Assembly (NCBI RefSeq): GCF_015209725.1
Contig: NZ_CP063656.1
Span: forward strand, 1,471,001 to 1,535,000
Origin: Lysobacter ciconiae
Lineage (GTDB): Bacteria; Pseudomonadota; Gammaproteobacteria; Xanthomonadales; Xanthomonadaceae
Direction of reading: 5' to 3'
Length of the DNA stretch: 64,000 nucleotides
Below the pieces are notes generated by a model that did no database searches, had not been told where the DNA came from, and saw only the letters and a list, made by a program, of their open reading frames with translations. Positions 1 to 7,081 of the stretch are shown piece by piece. Each line of letters begins with the position of its first letter. The stretch's first letter is position 1. Both the position numbers and the translations under genes were made by a program.

Positions 1-24
1 CCGGCCGCGCGCAGACTGATTCGG

Positions 25-175
25 GAGCGCTATCGGCGGTAGAACAGCCGCTTCGAGGCGGGCTGTGGGAGGTAAAGGGAGCGCGTCTTCTGGCAACTCG
101 TGCATGCATTATGGGGGCCGAGGGCGATTTTCATAATTATGAAAATTTAGCCGTTTTTGCATAATTTGGGGTGGG
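25..175 (+). repeat. Palindromic repeat, copy A (recombination-site-like)
   Basis: A 20-base perfect palindrome (127-146, core CATAATTATG) is followed 7 bases later by TTTTTGCATAATT (154-166). The same layout with the same 7-base gap recurs in the same orientation near 43078. Upstream sequence is also related between the copies (CTATCGG, TAGAACAGC and GGGCTGTGGG blocks), so they are diverged copies of one element of about 150 bases. A palindrome plus a related half-site resembles a site for a site-specific recombinase, but no recombinase gene is visible. The function is inferred; the repeat itself is seen directly. Confidence 0.7.
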
Positions 176-485
176 CAGTCGTAGCTCTCGGGCGAAGAGC
201 TCAAGGCCCACTCAATGTGCTTAGGGCCGTGCCGGTGTTCGATTCGGTCACGTCCGTTGAAGAGCGGCCCCCGATTTTGCAACTTTATCTAAGCGTTCGC
301 GAGCTTCCGGTCTTGGCAACGTCCGCAAAATGCAATTATTTTGCAACAGGCGCGAGCTCGTGACCCTTCCATTTATCGCGCGCCGTTACATGTCGAGCCG
401 GCGAACCCTGCACGGAGGAAAGTCGCAGCCTGTGCGACAGCTTGGCGGGATGCTGGCTTCAATTCTGCCGAAATGAGGATCGACC
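176..485. other. Non-coding stretch, nothing recognised
   Basis: No open frame here has convincing protein-like sequence. The stretch separates repeat copy A from the broken small gene at 486. It probably holds the promoter of that gene, but no clear -35/-10 pair was found. Confidence 0.5.
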
Positions 486-565
486 ATGACCATGCCAAAC
501 GAAAGGACCAGAGCACTGGTCTGGGCAGGCGGTTTCCTGATTGAACTGGCGCGGGACAAAAGCGG
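486..565 (+). pseudogene. BPSL0761-like small protein, cut by IS insertion
   Basis: The frame starts with ATG after a good ribosome site (ATGAGGATCGACC). Its first residues, MTMPNERTRALVWAGGFL, resemble the N-terminus of the BPSL0761-like family of short proteins found in Burkholderia and xanthomonads. Two intact members lie at 49140-49654 in this window. After about 26 residues the frame runs into the terminal inverted repeat of the IS3 element, so the rest of the gene is lost or displaced. The function of the family is unknown to me. The family assignment rests on the short N-terminal match only. Confidence 0.55.
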
Positions 566-568
566 GTT

Positions 569-1429
569 CTACCCCGTTTCCACGGACGGTTTGATTAAGG
601 CTGAAAACTCCCGGTCACGCCGGGCAACTCTACGTCGCATTCGCGGGTTGTGGAACCGCTCGATGTAGTCGAACAGATCAGCTCGTGCCTCATCCCGGGT
701 CCGGTACTGCCGGTGCTGTACTCGCTCTCGCTTGAGCAGCCCGAAGAAGCCCTCACAGGCCGCGTTGTCGGCGCAGTGGCCGACGTCGCCCATGTTGCAG
801 ATCAAGGCGTTGCCGCCCAGGAACGTCTGGTAGGTGCCGCTGATGAACTGGCCACCACGGTCCGAGTGCAGGATGACCTCGGTATCGCCCTGGCGCTGCC
901 ATACCGCCATCTGCACGGCACGAACGACCATGTGGCGATCCTGACGGTGATGCATCGACCAGCCCAGCACCAGCTTGCTGTACAGGTCGATGACGACGCA
1001 AAGGTACAACTTTCCTTCCGTTGTCACGATCTCGGTGATGTCGGTGACCCACTTGGTCTCCGGCTCGTGAGCGGCGAAGTTGCGCTGCAGCAGATTCTCC
1101 ACACCCGCCGGTCGGGTGCCGGGTTTGGCGCCGTAGCGGCGCCTGGTTCGCCGCGGCCAGCCTTGCAGTCCAGCACCGGCCATCAGGCGGGCCACCCGGT
1201 TGCGGCTGGTCTGTTCGCCTTCATCGACCAGGTCTTCCCGCATCCGGGGTGCGCCAATGACGCCTTTGCTGTCCTCATGGATCTCCCGCATGCGCGACAG
1301 CAAGCGTGCATTCGCCCGCGCACGAGGCCCCGGCGTGCGGCTCGCCCAGGCGTAGAAGCCGCTCGTTGATACTTCAAGGCAGCGGCACATCATCCCTACG
1401 GGGTAGTCGCTGCGGCAGCGCGCAATCAC
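569..1429 (-). CDS. IS3 transposase OrfB (DDE integrase)
   Basis: This is the catalytic half of the transposase, made mainly as a frameshift fusion with OrfA. An HTH_21 segment (GAPRMREDLVDEGE) is followed by an rve integrase core. The acidic triad is visible: D in WVTDITEI, D in HSDRGGQF and E in ACEGFFGLLKRE. The length (286 residues from a GTG) is normal, and no internal stop is present, so this copy may be active. The frame opens well upstream of the GTG, consistent with expression through the -1 shift rather than independent initiation. Confidence 0.9.
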   Translation of the reverse strand: MIARCRSDYPVGMMCRCLEVSTSGFYAWASRTPGPRARANARLLSRMREIHEDSKGVIGAPRMREDLVDEGEQTSRNRVARLMAGAGLQGWPRRTRRRYGAKPGTRPAGVENLLQRNFAAHEPETKWVTDITEIVTTEGKLYLCVVIDLYSKLVLGWSMHHRQDRHMVVRAVQMAVWQRQGDTEVILHSDRGGQFISGTYQTFLGGNALICNMGDVGHCADNAACEGFFGLLKRERVQHRQYRTRDEARADLFDYIERFHNPRMRRRVARRDREFSALIKPSVETG

Positions 1430-1731
1430 CGTGTACCGTTCGGTGATTGCTTCGCGAAGTACGCTGCCGCGTCTTTTAAAAAATCCCGTTCTTTGGTCAC
1501 GCGCGACAGCTCGCGCTTGAGGCGGGCGAGCTCTTCATCACGAGGCGTTCCGCCGCCGGGGAAAGCCTTGGTTCCGCCGGCGTCGGCCTCCCGGACCCAG
1601 CGGGTCAGCATGTTCGGATTGAGGCCGACCTCCAACGCGATCTGACGGCAGCTCAACTTCGACCGCCAGACCAGCTCGACGATCTCACGCTTGTACTCAG
1701 GGCTGTAACGCTTGCGCTTGGACATAGACAC
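1426..1731 (-). CDS. IS3 transposase OrfA
   Basis: This 101-residue protein supplies the DNA-binding part of an IS3-family transposase. The first 50 residues form a helix-turn-helix (KRYSPEYKREIVELVWRS, then SCRQIALEVGLNPNMLTRW), followed by a Leu-rich coiled coil (ELARLKRELSRVTKERDFLK). Near its end the minus strand carries the slippery heptamer T TTA AAA (plus 1474-1480) in the correct phase for -1 frameshifting, giving a fused OrfAB whose OrfB part begins EAITERYTVIARC. OrfA alone ends four bases into the OrfB start region. It is nearly identical to the copy at 48402-48707. Confidence 0.9.
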   Translation of the reverse strand: MSMSKRKRYSPEYKREIVELVWRSKLSCRQIALEVGLNPNMLTRWVREADAGGTKAFPGGGTPRDEELARLKRELSRVTKERDFLKDAAAYFAKQSPNGTR

Positions 1732-1785
1732 TCCTCTGATCCAGTATGGATCTTAGTGAAAGTGTCCGCAGAATCGGGGTAGAAC

Positions 1786-1943
1786 CCGTGCGCGTTGACC
1801 CGCTCGAAGATCTTCCCGGCCAAGCCGTGGGTCTCCAGCAGCCGGCGGAAGTTGAGGATGGTGGTCTCGTCGGGGATCGTGTCCAGCCCGCCCAAGTGGG
1901 CGAAGCGACGCAGTGTCGGGATCTCGTACAGCGCCTCCTCCAT
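1786..1943 (-). pseudogene. IS5-family transposase fragment
   Basis: About 53 residues of an IS5-type transposase remain, including EALYEIPTLRRFAHLGG and PDETTILNFRRLLE, which belong to the N-terminal half of that family. The fragment is cut at its downstream side by the right end of the IS3 element and at its upstream side by unrelated sequence at about 1944. No catalytic residues remain, so it is dead DNA marking an older insertion. Confidence 0.8.
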
Positions 1944-1949
1944 GCGTCT

Positions 1950-2165
1950 ATGGCGTCGGCGACCTACATCGCACAGGCCTTCGCGCCACCGAGCATGCGG
2001 ATCGTGCATGGGGGCCAGTCCCTCAAGGCGGATGTGCGCTGCTTCGCGTCCGAGGCGGGTGTCCTGTTGTTCGCGGCCAGGCTGTACCAGGGCCAGACCA
2101 CGAACATGCGCACCCCCGGTGGTGGATTCGCAGCGGTGCTCACGTCGTCACGGATCGAGGAGTGA
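1950..2165 (+). pseudogene. C-terminal fragment of an unidentified protein
   Basis: About 71 residues in frame look like a genuine protein end: MRIVHGGQSLKADVRCFAS, then LLFAARLYQGQTTNMRTPGG, then a stop at 2165. The style recalls the C-terminus of circularly permuted ATP-grasp-like proteins, but I cannot name the family with confidence. No start or upstream part exists, because the frame enters the IS5 fragment. It is probably a remnant of the gene originally next to the acetate kinase operon end. Confidence 0.35.
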
Positions 2166-2201
2166 TTCCCCACCGGAGCCGACCCTTGGGGCGTGTCGTG
2201 G

Positions 2202-3305
2202 CTACAGCCAGGCGAGTGCCGATTCAGCCAGTTCGCGCTCCTCATCGATCGCGACGTTCCATATGCTCGGCCCGCCCCCGCGGTCGATCCGCGTGGCTCC
2301 AGCATCGTTGACGTCAGGTGCCAGCGCCAGGCCGAGCCAGGCCAGTCGCGCGACGATGCGAGCCCGCAAAACCGGCGCGCGATGGCCGATGCCGCCGGAA
2401 AAGACGACATGGTCGAGACCGCCAATTGCCGTGGCCATGGCCGCGATGGACTGCGCAATCCGGACTGCAAAGAGCTCCACGGCAAGCTGGGCCTGCGGGC
2501 CGGGATCCGTCAGCAACACGCGCATGTCGCCATGGCCGGCGATTCCGGCAAGGCCTGCACTGCGGTACAGGCCGTTTTCAAGCGCCTGCGCATCCAGGCG
2601 TTCATGCCTCAGCAGATACAGCAACGCGCCGGGATCGAGATCTCCGGAGCGGGTAGGGCTCGGGATTCCACCCAGCGGAGTGAGCGCCATGGTGGTGTCG
2701 CGGCTGCGGCCGCCCTCGACGGCGCAGACGCTGCAGCCACCCCCCAGATGCGCGAAGACAGCGCGGCCCTTCAGGATTCCAGCGTCGTGGCTGGCCACTA
2801 TGCGGAGCGCGGAGGCAAAGGCGAGTCCATGGAAACCGTAGCGGCGGATGCCCAGCGCATCCCATGCTTCAGGGACAGGCAAGCGCCGGCTCCAGGGCGC
2901 GAGCGACGCGTGGAAGTCGGTGTCGAAGGCCACGCCTTGGCGCGCGTGCGGCCAACGCATGCGCGCGGCACGCGCGAAAGCGAGGGCTACCGGCTGGTGC
3001 AAGGGTGCGAACGGCACCAATGCATCCAGTTTCGCGAGCACGGTTTCGTCGAGCTCGCGGGCGTCGTGCAGGTCACCGCCATGTACGATTCGGTGCACCA
3101 CCACGTCGGGGCTGGGCCACGGCTCCGACAATGCCTCGAGCAGGGTGGCAAGGCGCTCCTGCGCATCCACGCCGACTGGAATTTCGGCCCGGGAGCGCTC
3201 GAGCAGACGAGACTGCGCGCCGTGTCCCTCAGTGTTGAACAGATAGGACGCGCCCTTGAGGGTGGACGAGCCAACGTTGAGTGCAAGAAGCCGGCGCGTG
3301 GTCAC
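2202..3305 (-). CDS. ackA: Acetate kinase
   Basis: Interconverts acetyl phosphate plus ADP and acetate plus ATP in the cytosol. Family signatures are present: the N-terminal phosphate-binding LALNVGSSTLK, HRIVHGGD, FDTDFHASL, RRYGFHGLAF, and the glycine-rich HLGGGCS and FSGGIG segments. I chose the GTG at 3305 (VTTRRLLALNVGSS), which follows GGGGA and lies 20 bases after the preceding ATPase gene; an ATG further upstream would sit inside that gene. The protein is about 367 residues, somewhat shorter than the usual 400. It is the last gene of the minus-strand run containing phosphoketolase (7082-9547), whose product acetyl phosphate is its likely substrate. Confidence 0.88.
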   Translation of the reverse strand: MTTRRLLALNVGSSTLKGASYLFNTEGHGAQSRLLERSRAEIPVGVDAQERLATLLEALSEPWPSPDVVVHRIVHGGDLHDARELDETVLAKLDALVPFAPLHQPVALAFARAARMRWPHARQGVAFDTDFHASLAPWSRRLPVPEAWDALGIRRYGFHGLAFASALRIVASHDAGILKGRAVFAHLGGGCSVCAVEGGRSRDTTMALTPLGGIPSPTRSGDLDPGALLYLLRHERLDAQALENGLYRSAGLAGIAGHGDMRVLLTDPGPQAQLAVELFAVRIAQSIAAMATAIGGLDHVVFSGGIGHRAPVLRARIVARLAWLGLALAPDVNDAGATRIDRGGGPSIWNVAIDEERELAESALAWL

Positions 3306-3324
3306 AGGTGTCCCCGAATCATGT

Positions 3325-5400
3325 TCATGGGGACCGCACCGCCCGGCGCAACAACTGCGCATTGATTGCCACAACGACGGTGCTCAGCGACATGAGCACT
3401 GCCCCAAGCGCAGGTTGCAGCAGGATCCCCCATGCGGCGAGAACGCCAGCGGCGAGAGGGATGGCGACGATGTTGTAGCCGGCGGCCCACCACAGGTTCT
3501 GGATCATCTTGCGATAGGTGGCCTTGCTCAATTCGATGATCGCTGGCACGTCGCGCGGGTCGCTGCGCACGAGTACGACGTCGCCGGCCTCGACCGCGAC
3601 GTCCGTCCCTGTGCCGATGGCGATGCCGACGTCGGACGTGAGCAGCGCCGGAGCGTCATTGACACCGTCACCCACCATCGCGACGCGCTTGCCCTGGGCC
3701 TGCAGCTCCTCGATCTTTGCCACCTTGTCCTCGGGCAATACCTCGGCGAAGACGGTGTCGATGTTGAGTTCCTTCGCGACCGCGTTTGCGACCGCCGTGG
3801 AATCACCCGTCAGCAGGACAACCTCCAGTCCTTCGTCGTGCAGCCGCTTGACCGCGTCGAACGATTCGGGACGGATGGCATCCGCGATCGCAAATACGGC
3901 GAGCACCCGGTCGCCTTCCACCAGGTAGGTTGCAGATTGACCATCGGCTGCCGCTGATTCGGCAGCCCGCCGAAGCGTCTCCGGCGGTTCGACCGCGAGC
4001 ATTCTCAACAGACCCGGCCCGCCAACGTGAAGCGAGCGCTCCTCGACGACTGCGCGCACGCCGCGTCCCGGCATGGACTCGAAGTCCTGCGACATCGGAA
4101 CGTCGATGCCATGTTCCTTGGCGCTGGTCATCAGCGCCTGCGCGATCGGATGTTCAGCGTCGCGCTGGACCGACGCGGCCACGCGAAGCACCTCGTCGTT
4201 GGTGAGTCCATCGGCGGCAGTGGTCTTCACGACGCGGTGCGAACCGAGGGTGAGCGTGCCTGTCTTGTCGAACACGACCGTGTTCAGCAAACGGGCCTCT
4301 TCCAGGCCGCGTCGATCGCGCACGAGCAGGCCGTTCCGTGCGCCAATCGTGGTCGAGATGGCGGTCACCAGCGGAATGGCCAGGCCCAGCGCATGGGGAC
4401 AGGCGATCACGAGCACGGTCACTACGCGCTCGATCGTGAAGCTCCACGGTCGACCGAGGAGTGGCCAGACAATGGCGGTAACCGCGGCGGAGACGATGGC
4501 GATGATCGTGAGGTAGAACGCCGCCCGGTCCGCCAGGGCCTGGGCGCGCGAGCGCGACGTCTGGGCCTGCTCGACGAGCCGCATGATACCCGCGAGCGCG
4601 GTCTCGTCGCCGGTTCCCGTCACCTCGACACGCAACGAGCCCTGTCCGTTGACGGTGCCGGCGATCACCCGGTCGCCCGTCGACTTGTCCATCGGCTTGG
4701 ACTCGCCGGTGATCATCGCTTCGTTGACGGCGCTGGTCCCTTCCTTCACGACGCCGTCGGCGGGAATGCTCGCGCCGGGCCTGATGAGCAGCAGGTCGCC
4801 GCGCTTCAGTTCCGCGACAGGGACTTCCTTCGCGGTACCGGCCTCATCCAACCGCACCGCCATATCAGGCAGCAGCTTCGCGAGTTCCTTGAGAGCGCCC
4901 TGTGCCTGGTTGATCGAACGCATCTCGATCCAGTGGCCGAGCAACATGATCGCCACCAGCGTCGCCAGCTCCCACCACAGGTCCAAGCCCTCGACAACGC
5001 CGAGCGTGACCAACGCGCTGTAAAGGAAGGCGACGGTGATCGCAAGCGAGATCAGCGTCATCATGCCCGGCAGGCGATTTCTCAGCTCGTGGTATCCGCC
5101 GCGGAGGAACGGCCAGCCGCCGTAGAAGTACACGATCGTGCCGAACACCGCCGGGATGTACGCCGACCCCGGGAACTGTGGTGCGGTGTAGTCGAACCAA
5201 TGCTGGATCATCCCGCTCCAGATCAGAGTGGGGATGGTCAGCAGCAGCGTGAACCAGAACTTGTCGCGGAAGCTCGCCACGCTGTGGCCGGCATGCTTGT
5301 CGTGCCCGGCATGGACGTCACCTTCAGCACCCGTGCGGGGATGCGGCGGTTGCTCGCCGTGCGCCTGATGATCTTGATGATGATGATTGCGTTGCGTCAT
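3325..5400 (-). CDS. Copper-exporting P1B-type ATPase, CopB type
   Basis: Inner-membrane metal pump of 691 residues. A His-rich N-terminal tail (residues 5-40) replaces the Cys metal-binding domains. TGES is at about 231, the membrane metal site is CPH (ACPHALGLAIP, about 334) rather than CPC, the phosphorylated Asp is in DKTGT at about 378, and the hinge is GDGVNDAP. A CPH motif plus a His tail is typical of the CopB/P1B-3 group that moves Cu(II)/Cu(I)/Ag. The ATG at 5400 follows AGGAAGGCAG and was preferred over the one 30 bases upstream. It lies between the UbiB-like gene and ackA, which is odd for a metal pump and hints at joint use in stress or low-oxygen conditions. Confidence 0.9.
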   Translation of the reverse strand: MTQRNHHHQDHQAHGEQPPHPRTGAEGDVHAGHDKHAGHSVASFRDKFWFTLLLTIPTLIWSGMIQHWFDYTAPQFPGSAYIPAVFGTIVYFYGGWPFLRGGYHELRNRLPGMMTLISLAITVAFLYSALVTLGVVEGLDLWWELATLVAIMLLGHWIEMRSINQAQGALKELAKLLPDMAVRLDEAGTAKEVPVAELKRGDLLLIRPGASIPADGVVKEGTSAVNEAMITGESKPMDKSTGDRVIAGTVNGQGSLRVEVTGTGDETALAGIMRLVEQAQTSRSRAQALADRAAFYLTIIAIVSAAVTAIVWPLLGRPWSFTIERVVTVLVIACPHALGLAIPLVTAISTTIGARNGLLVRDRRGLEEARLLNTVVFDKTGTLTLGSHRVVKTTAADGLTNDEVLRVAASVQRDAEHPIAQALMTSAKEHGIDVPMSQDFESMPGRGVRAVVEERSLHVGGPGLLRMLAVEPPETLRRAAESAAADGQSATYLVEGDRVLAVFAIADAIRPESFDAVKRLHDEGLEVVLLTGDSTAVANAVAKELNIDTVFAEVLPEDKVAKIEELQAQGKRVAMVGDGVNDAPALLTSDVGIAIGTGTDVAVEAGDVVLVRSDPRDVPAIIELSKATYRKMIQNLWWAAGYNIVAIPLAAGVLAAWGILLQPALGAVLMSLSTVVVAINAQLLRRAVRSP

Positions 5401-5463
5401 GGGTCTGCCTTCCTGAATGCACTGATGCACCGGGCACCAGCGGGGAGATAGATCAGTGTTCTG

Positions 5464-7056
5464 TTACAAGTGTCCCGATCTGGCGATGGCCATCACCAGC
5501 CGCAGTGAGAGCAATCCCGCAGCAGCGAAGGCCACGATCGCCAGGAAAGGCATGTGACCGAACACTTGCGGGCCGTCGGAATGCAGGCTCAACAGCGCAC
5601 CGCTTACGTACAGGCCCAAGGTGACCAGGGCCAACGCCAGCCGGTTGCCCGTGCGCGCGATTGCCTCCTGCGTGGAACTCAGGCCATGGTGGTGTACGGA
5701 GAAGGCGGGTCGTCCGTCGCTCAGTTGCGCCTGCCGCAACAGGTCGGTGGCGATCTGTGGCAGTTGGCGCGCAGTGCGGGCCAGCCGCATGGCAAGCGGC
5801 CTGTTGCCGCTGGGGCGGCTGGCTTCGGCAATGTCGGCGATCGCGGCCGCCTGCGCGGACAGCGTCCCCAGCAGGTCCAGATCCGGATCCAGCGCCCGCA
5901 GCGTGTTCTCGACCAGGAACAGCGTCCGGATCAGGGACAGCAGGTGGGCCGGAAGCCGGAAGCCAGCGCCCTGCCCAATGCGTGCCACGCGCCAGATTGC
6001 CTCGGCAATGGACCACTGCGCCAGCGGACGGCTGGCCATCTCGGCCAGGATCAGGTGGATCTCGCGCACATGCGAGCGGCGGTCGACCTGCGGCGGGAAG
6101 AAGCCCATGGCGATCGCTGCATCCAGCACGCCCTCGGCGTCGTCGGCCGCAATGGCCTCGACCATGCCGCCGAGCGCGAGCCGGGATGCAGGGTCGAGCA
6201 CGCCGATCGAGCCAAAGTCATGCAGGCACAGGCGACCGTCGTCAAAGAAGAACAGATTCCCCGGGTGCGGGTCGGCATGGAAGACGCCGGCGCCGAAGAG
6301 CTGATGCACGTAGGCACCGAGCAGCGCCCTTGCCAGTGCGGGAGCCGCCGCCGTTCCATAAGCGGCTTCCAGGCGGGTGCCGTGGCTACGATCCTGGACC
6401 AGCACGTCGCGGGTGGCGTAGGGCTCAACGACATGTGGCTGTGTGATGCCGGGCAGGGCATCGAGCACCTTCGCCATGCGGCGCATGTTCTGCGCCTCGT
6501 GACGCATGTCGATTTCATCGCGCAGGAATGCGCCCAGCTCGTCCACCAGTTCGAGGGGGCGGTGTCGCTTCAGAGGCGGCCAGATCCACTGGGCTACGCG
6601 CAGCGTGCGTCGAAGCAGCCGCAGGTCAGCCTGCACTTGAGCGTGGATGCCGGGCCGGGTGACCTTGACGACCACGTCGCGACCGTCATGCATGCGTGCC
6701 GGATGGATCTGAGCCACCGACGCGGCGGCCAGCGGATGGTCATCGAAGCTGGCGAAAAGCTCTTCGACGGAGGCGCCGAACGCCTGCTCGACCATGTGTC
6801 TGGCCTGGTCCGCAGGAAATGCCGGCACGTCGCTGTGCAACCGCGACAATGCCTCGCGATAGGGCGCCGGCAGCAGGTCCCAGCGCAGGCTCAAACCCTG
6901 GCCCAGCTTGACGAAGGTGGTACCCAGCCCCACCAGGGTGGCGCTGACGTACGCGGGAAGCCGTTCGGGTCTGCGTCGGCGCAGGCGCAACACCGCGACC
7001 CCGAGAGTCAGTCCGGCCCAGGCGATCTGGCCTCCGCGGCGCACCGTGCCCGCCAT
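5464..7056 (-). CDS. ABC1/UbiB-family protein kinase-like protein
   Basis: About 530 residues of the ABC1/AarF/UbiB family, atypical kinases linked to ubiquinone biosynthesis or lipid handling. Seen: the KxGQ motif (TFVKLGQGLSLR), AAASVAQIH with an Ala-rich loop in place of the Gly-rich loop, VVVKVTRPG with the likely ATP lysine, FHADPHPGN as catalytic loop, and LHDFGSIG as the metal-binding DFG. Two hydrophobic helices at the C-terminus should anchor it in the membrane. The ATG at 7056 was chosen because it follows the phosphoketolase stop (7082) and has GAGGA upstream. The genomic context is not a ubi operon, so a role beyond ubiquinone is possible. Confidence 0.85.
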   Translation of the reverse strand: MAGTVRRGGQIAWAGLTLGVAVLRLRRRRPERLPAYVSATLVGLGTTFVKLGQGLSLRWDLLPAPYREALSRLHSDVPAFPADQARHMVEQAFGASVEELFASFDDHPLAAASVAQIHPARMHDGRDVVVKVTRPGIHAQVQADLRLLRRTLRVAQWIWPPLKRHRPLELVDELGAFLRDEIDMRHEAQNMRRMAKVLDALPGITQPHVVEPYATRDVLVQDRSHGTRLEAAYGTAAAPALARALLGAYVHQLFGAGVFHADPHPGNLFFFDDGRLCLHDFGSIGVLDPASRLALGGMVEAIAADDAEGVLDAAIAMGFFPPQVDRRSHVREIHLILAEMASRPLAQWSIAEAIWRVARIGQGAGFRLPAHLLSLIRTLFLVENTLRALDPDLDLLGTLSAQAAAIADIAEASRPSGNRPLAMRLARTARQLPQIATDLLRQAQLSDGRPAFSVHHHGLSSTQEAIARTGNRLALALVTLGLYVSGALLSLHSDGPQVFGHMPFLAIVAFAAAGLLSLRLVMAIARSGHL

Positions 7057-7081
7057 CAGCGCGAGGTCCTCGCCGGCCGGC

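Larger units (their letters stand above)
566..1785 (-). mobile_element. IS3-family insertion sequence, complete copy
   Basis: The element carries overlapping orfA and orfB on the minus strand. The ends are related inverted repeats: GTTCTACCCCG at 566 and its complement ending at 1785. The orfB stop codon lies inside the left repeat. A second, left-truncated copy in the same orientation is at 47895-48760, and the shared sequence stops exactly at the right repeat, which confirms that boundary. No obvious target duplication is visible, since the two flanks derive from different fragments; a later rearrangement may have removed it. Confidence 0.85.

Noticed and set aside
157..363. A 68-codon plus-strand frame after repeat copy A
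   Set aside because: No ribosome site, composition unlike a protein, and it starts inside the repeat itself.
650..1369. Long plus-strand frame opposite the IS3 transposase
   Set aside because: It is antisense to OrfB, whose catalytic motifs are clear; GC-rich coding DNA often leaves an open antisense frame.
4027..5451. 474-codon plus-strand frame opposite the copper ATPase
   Set aside because: Antisense shadow of the CopB-type ATPase, with no recognisable domain and with biased His/Arg/Asp composition.
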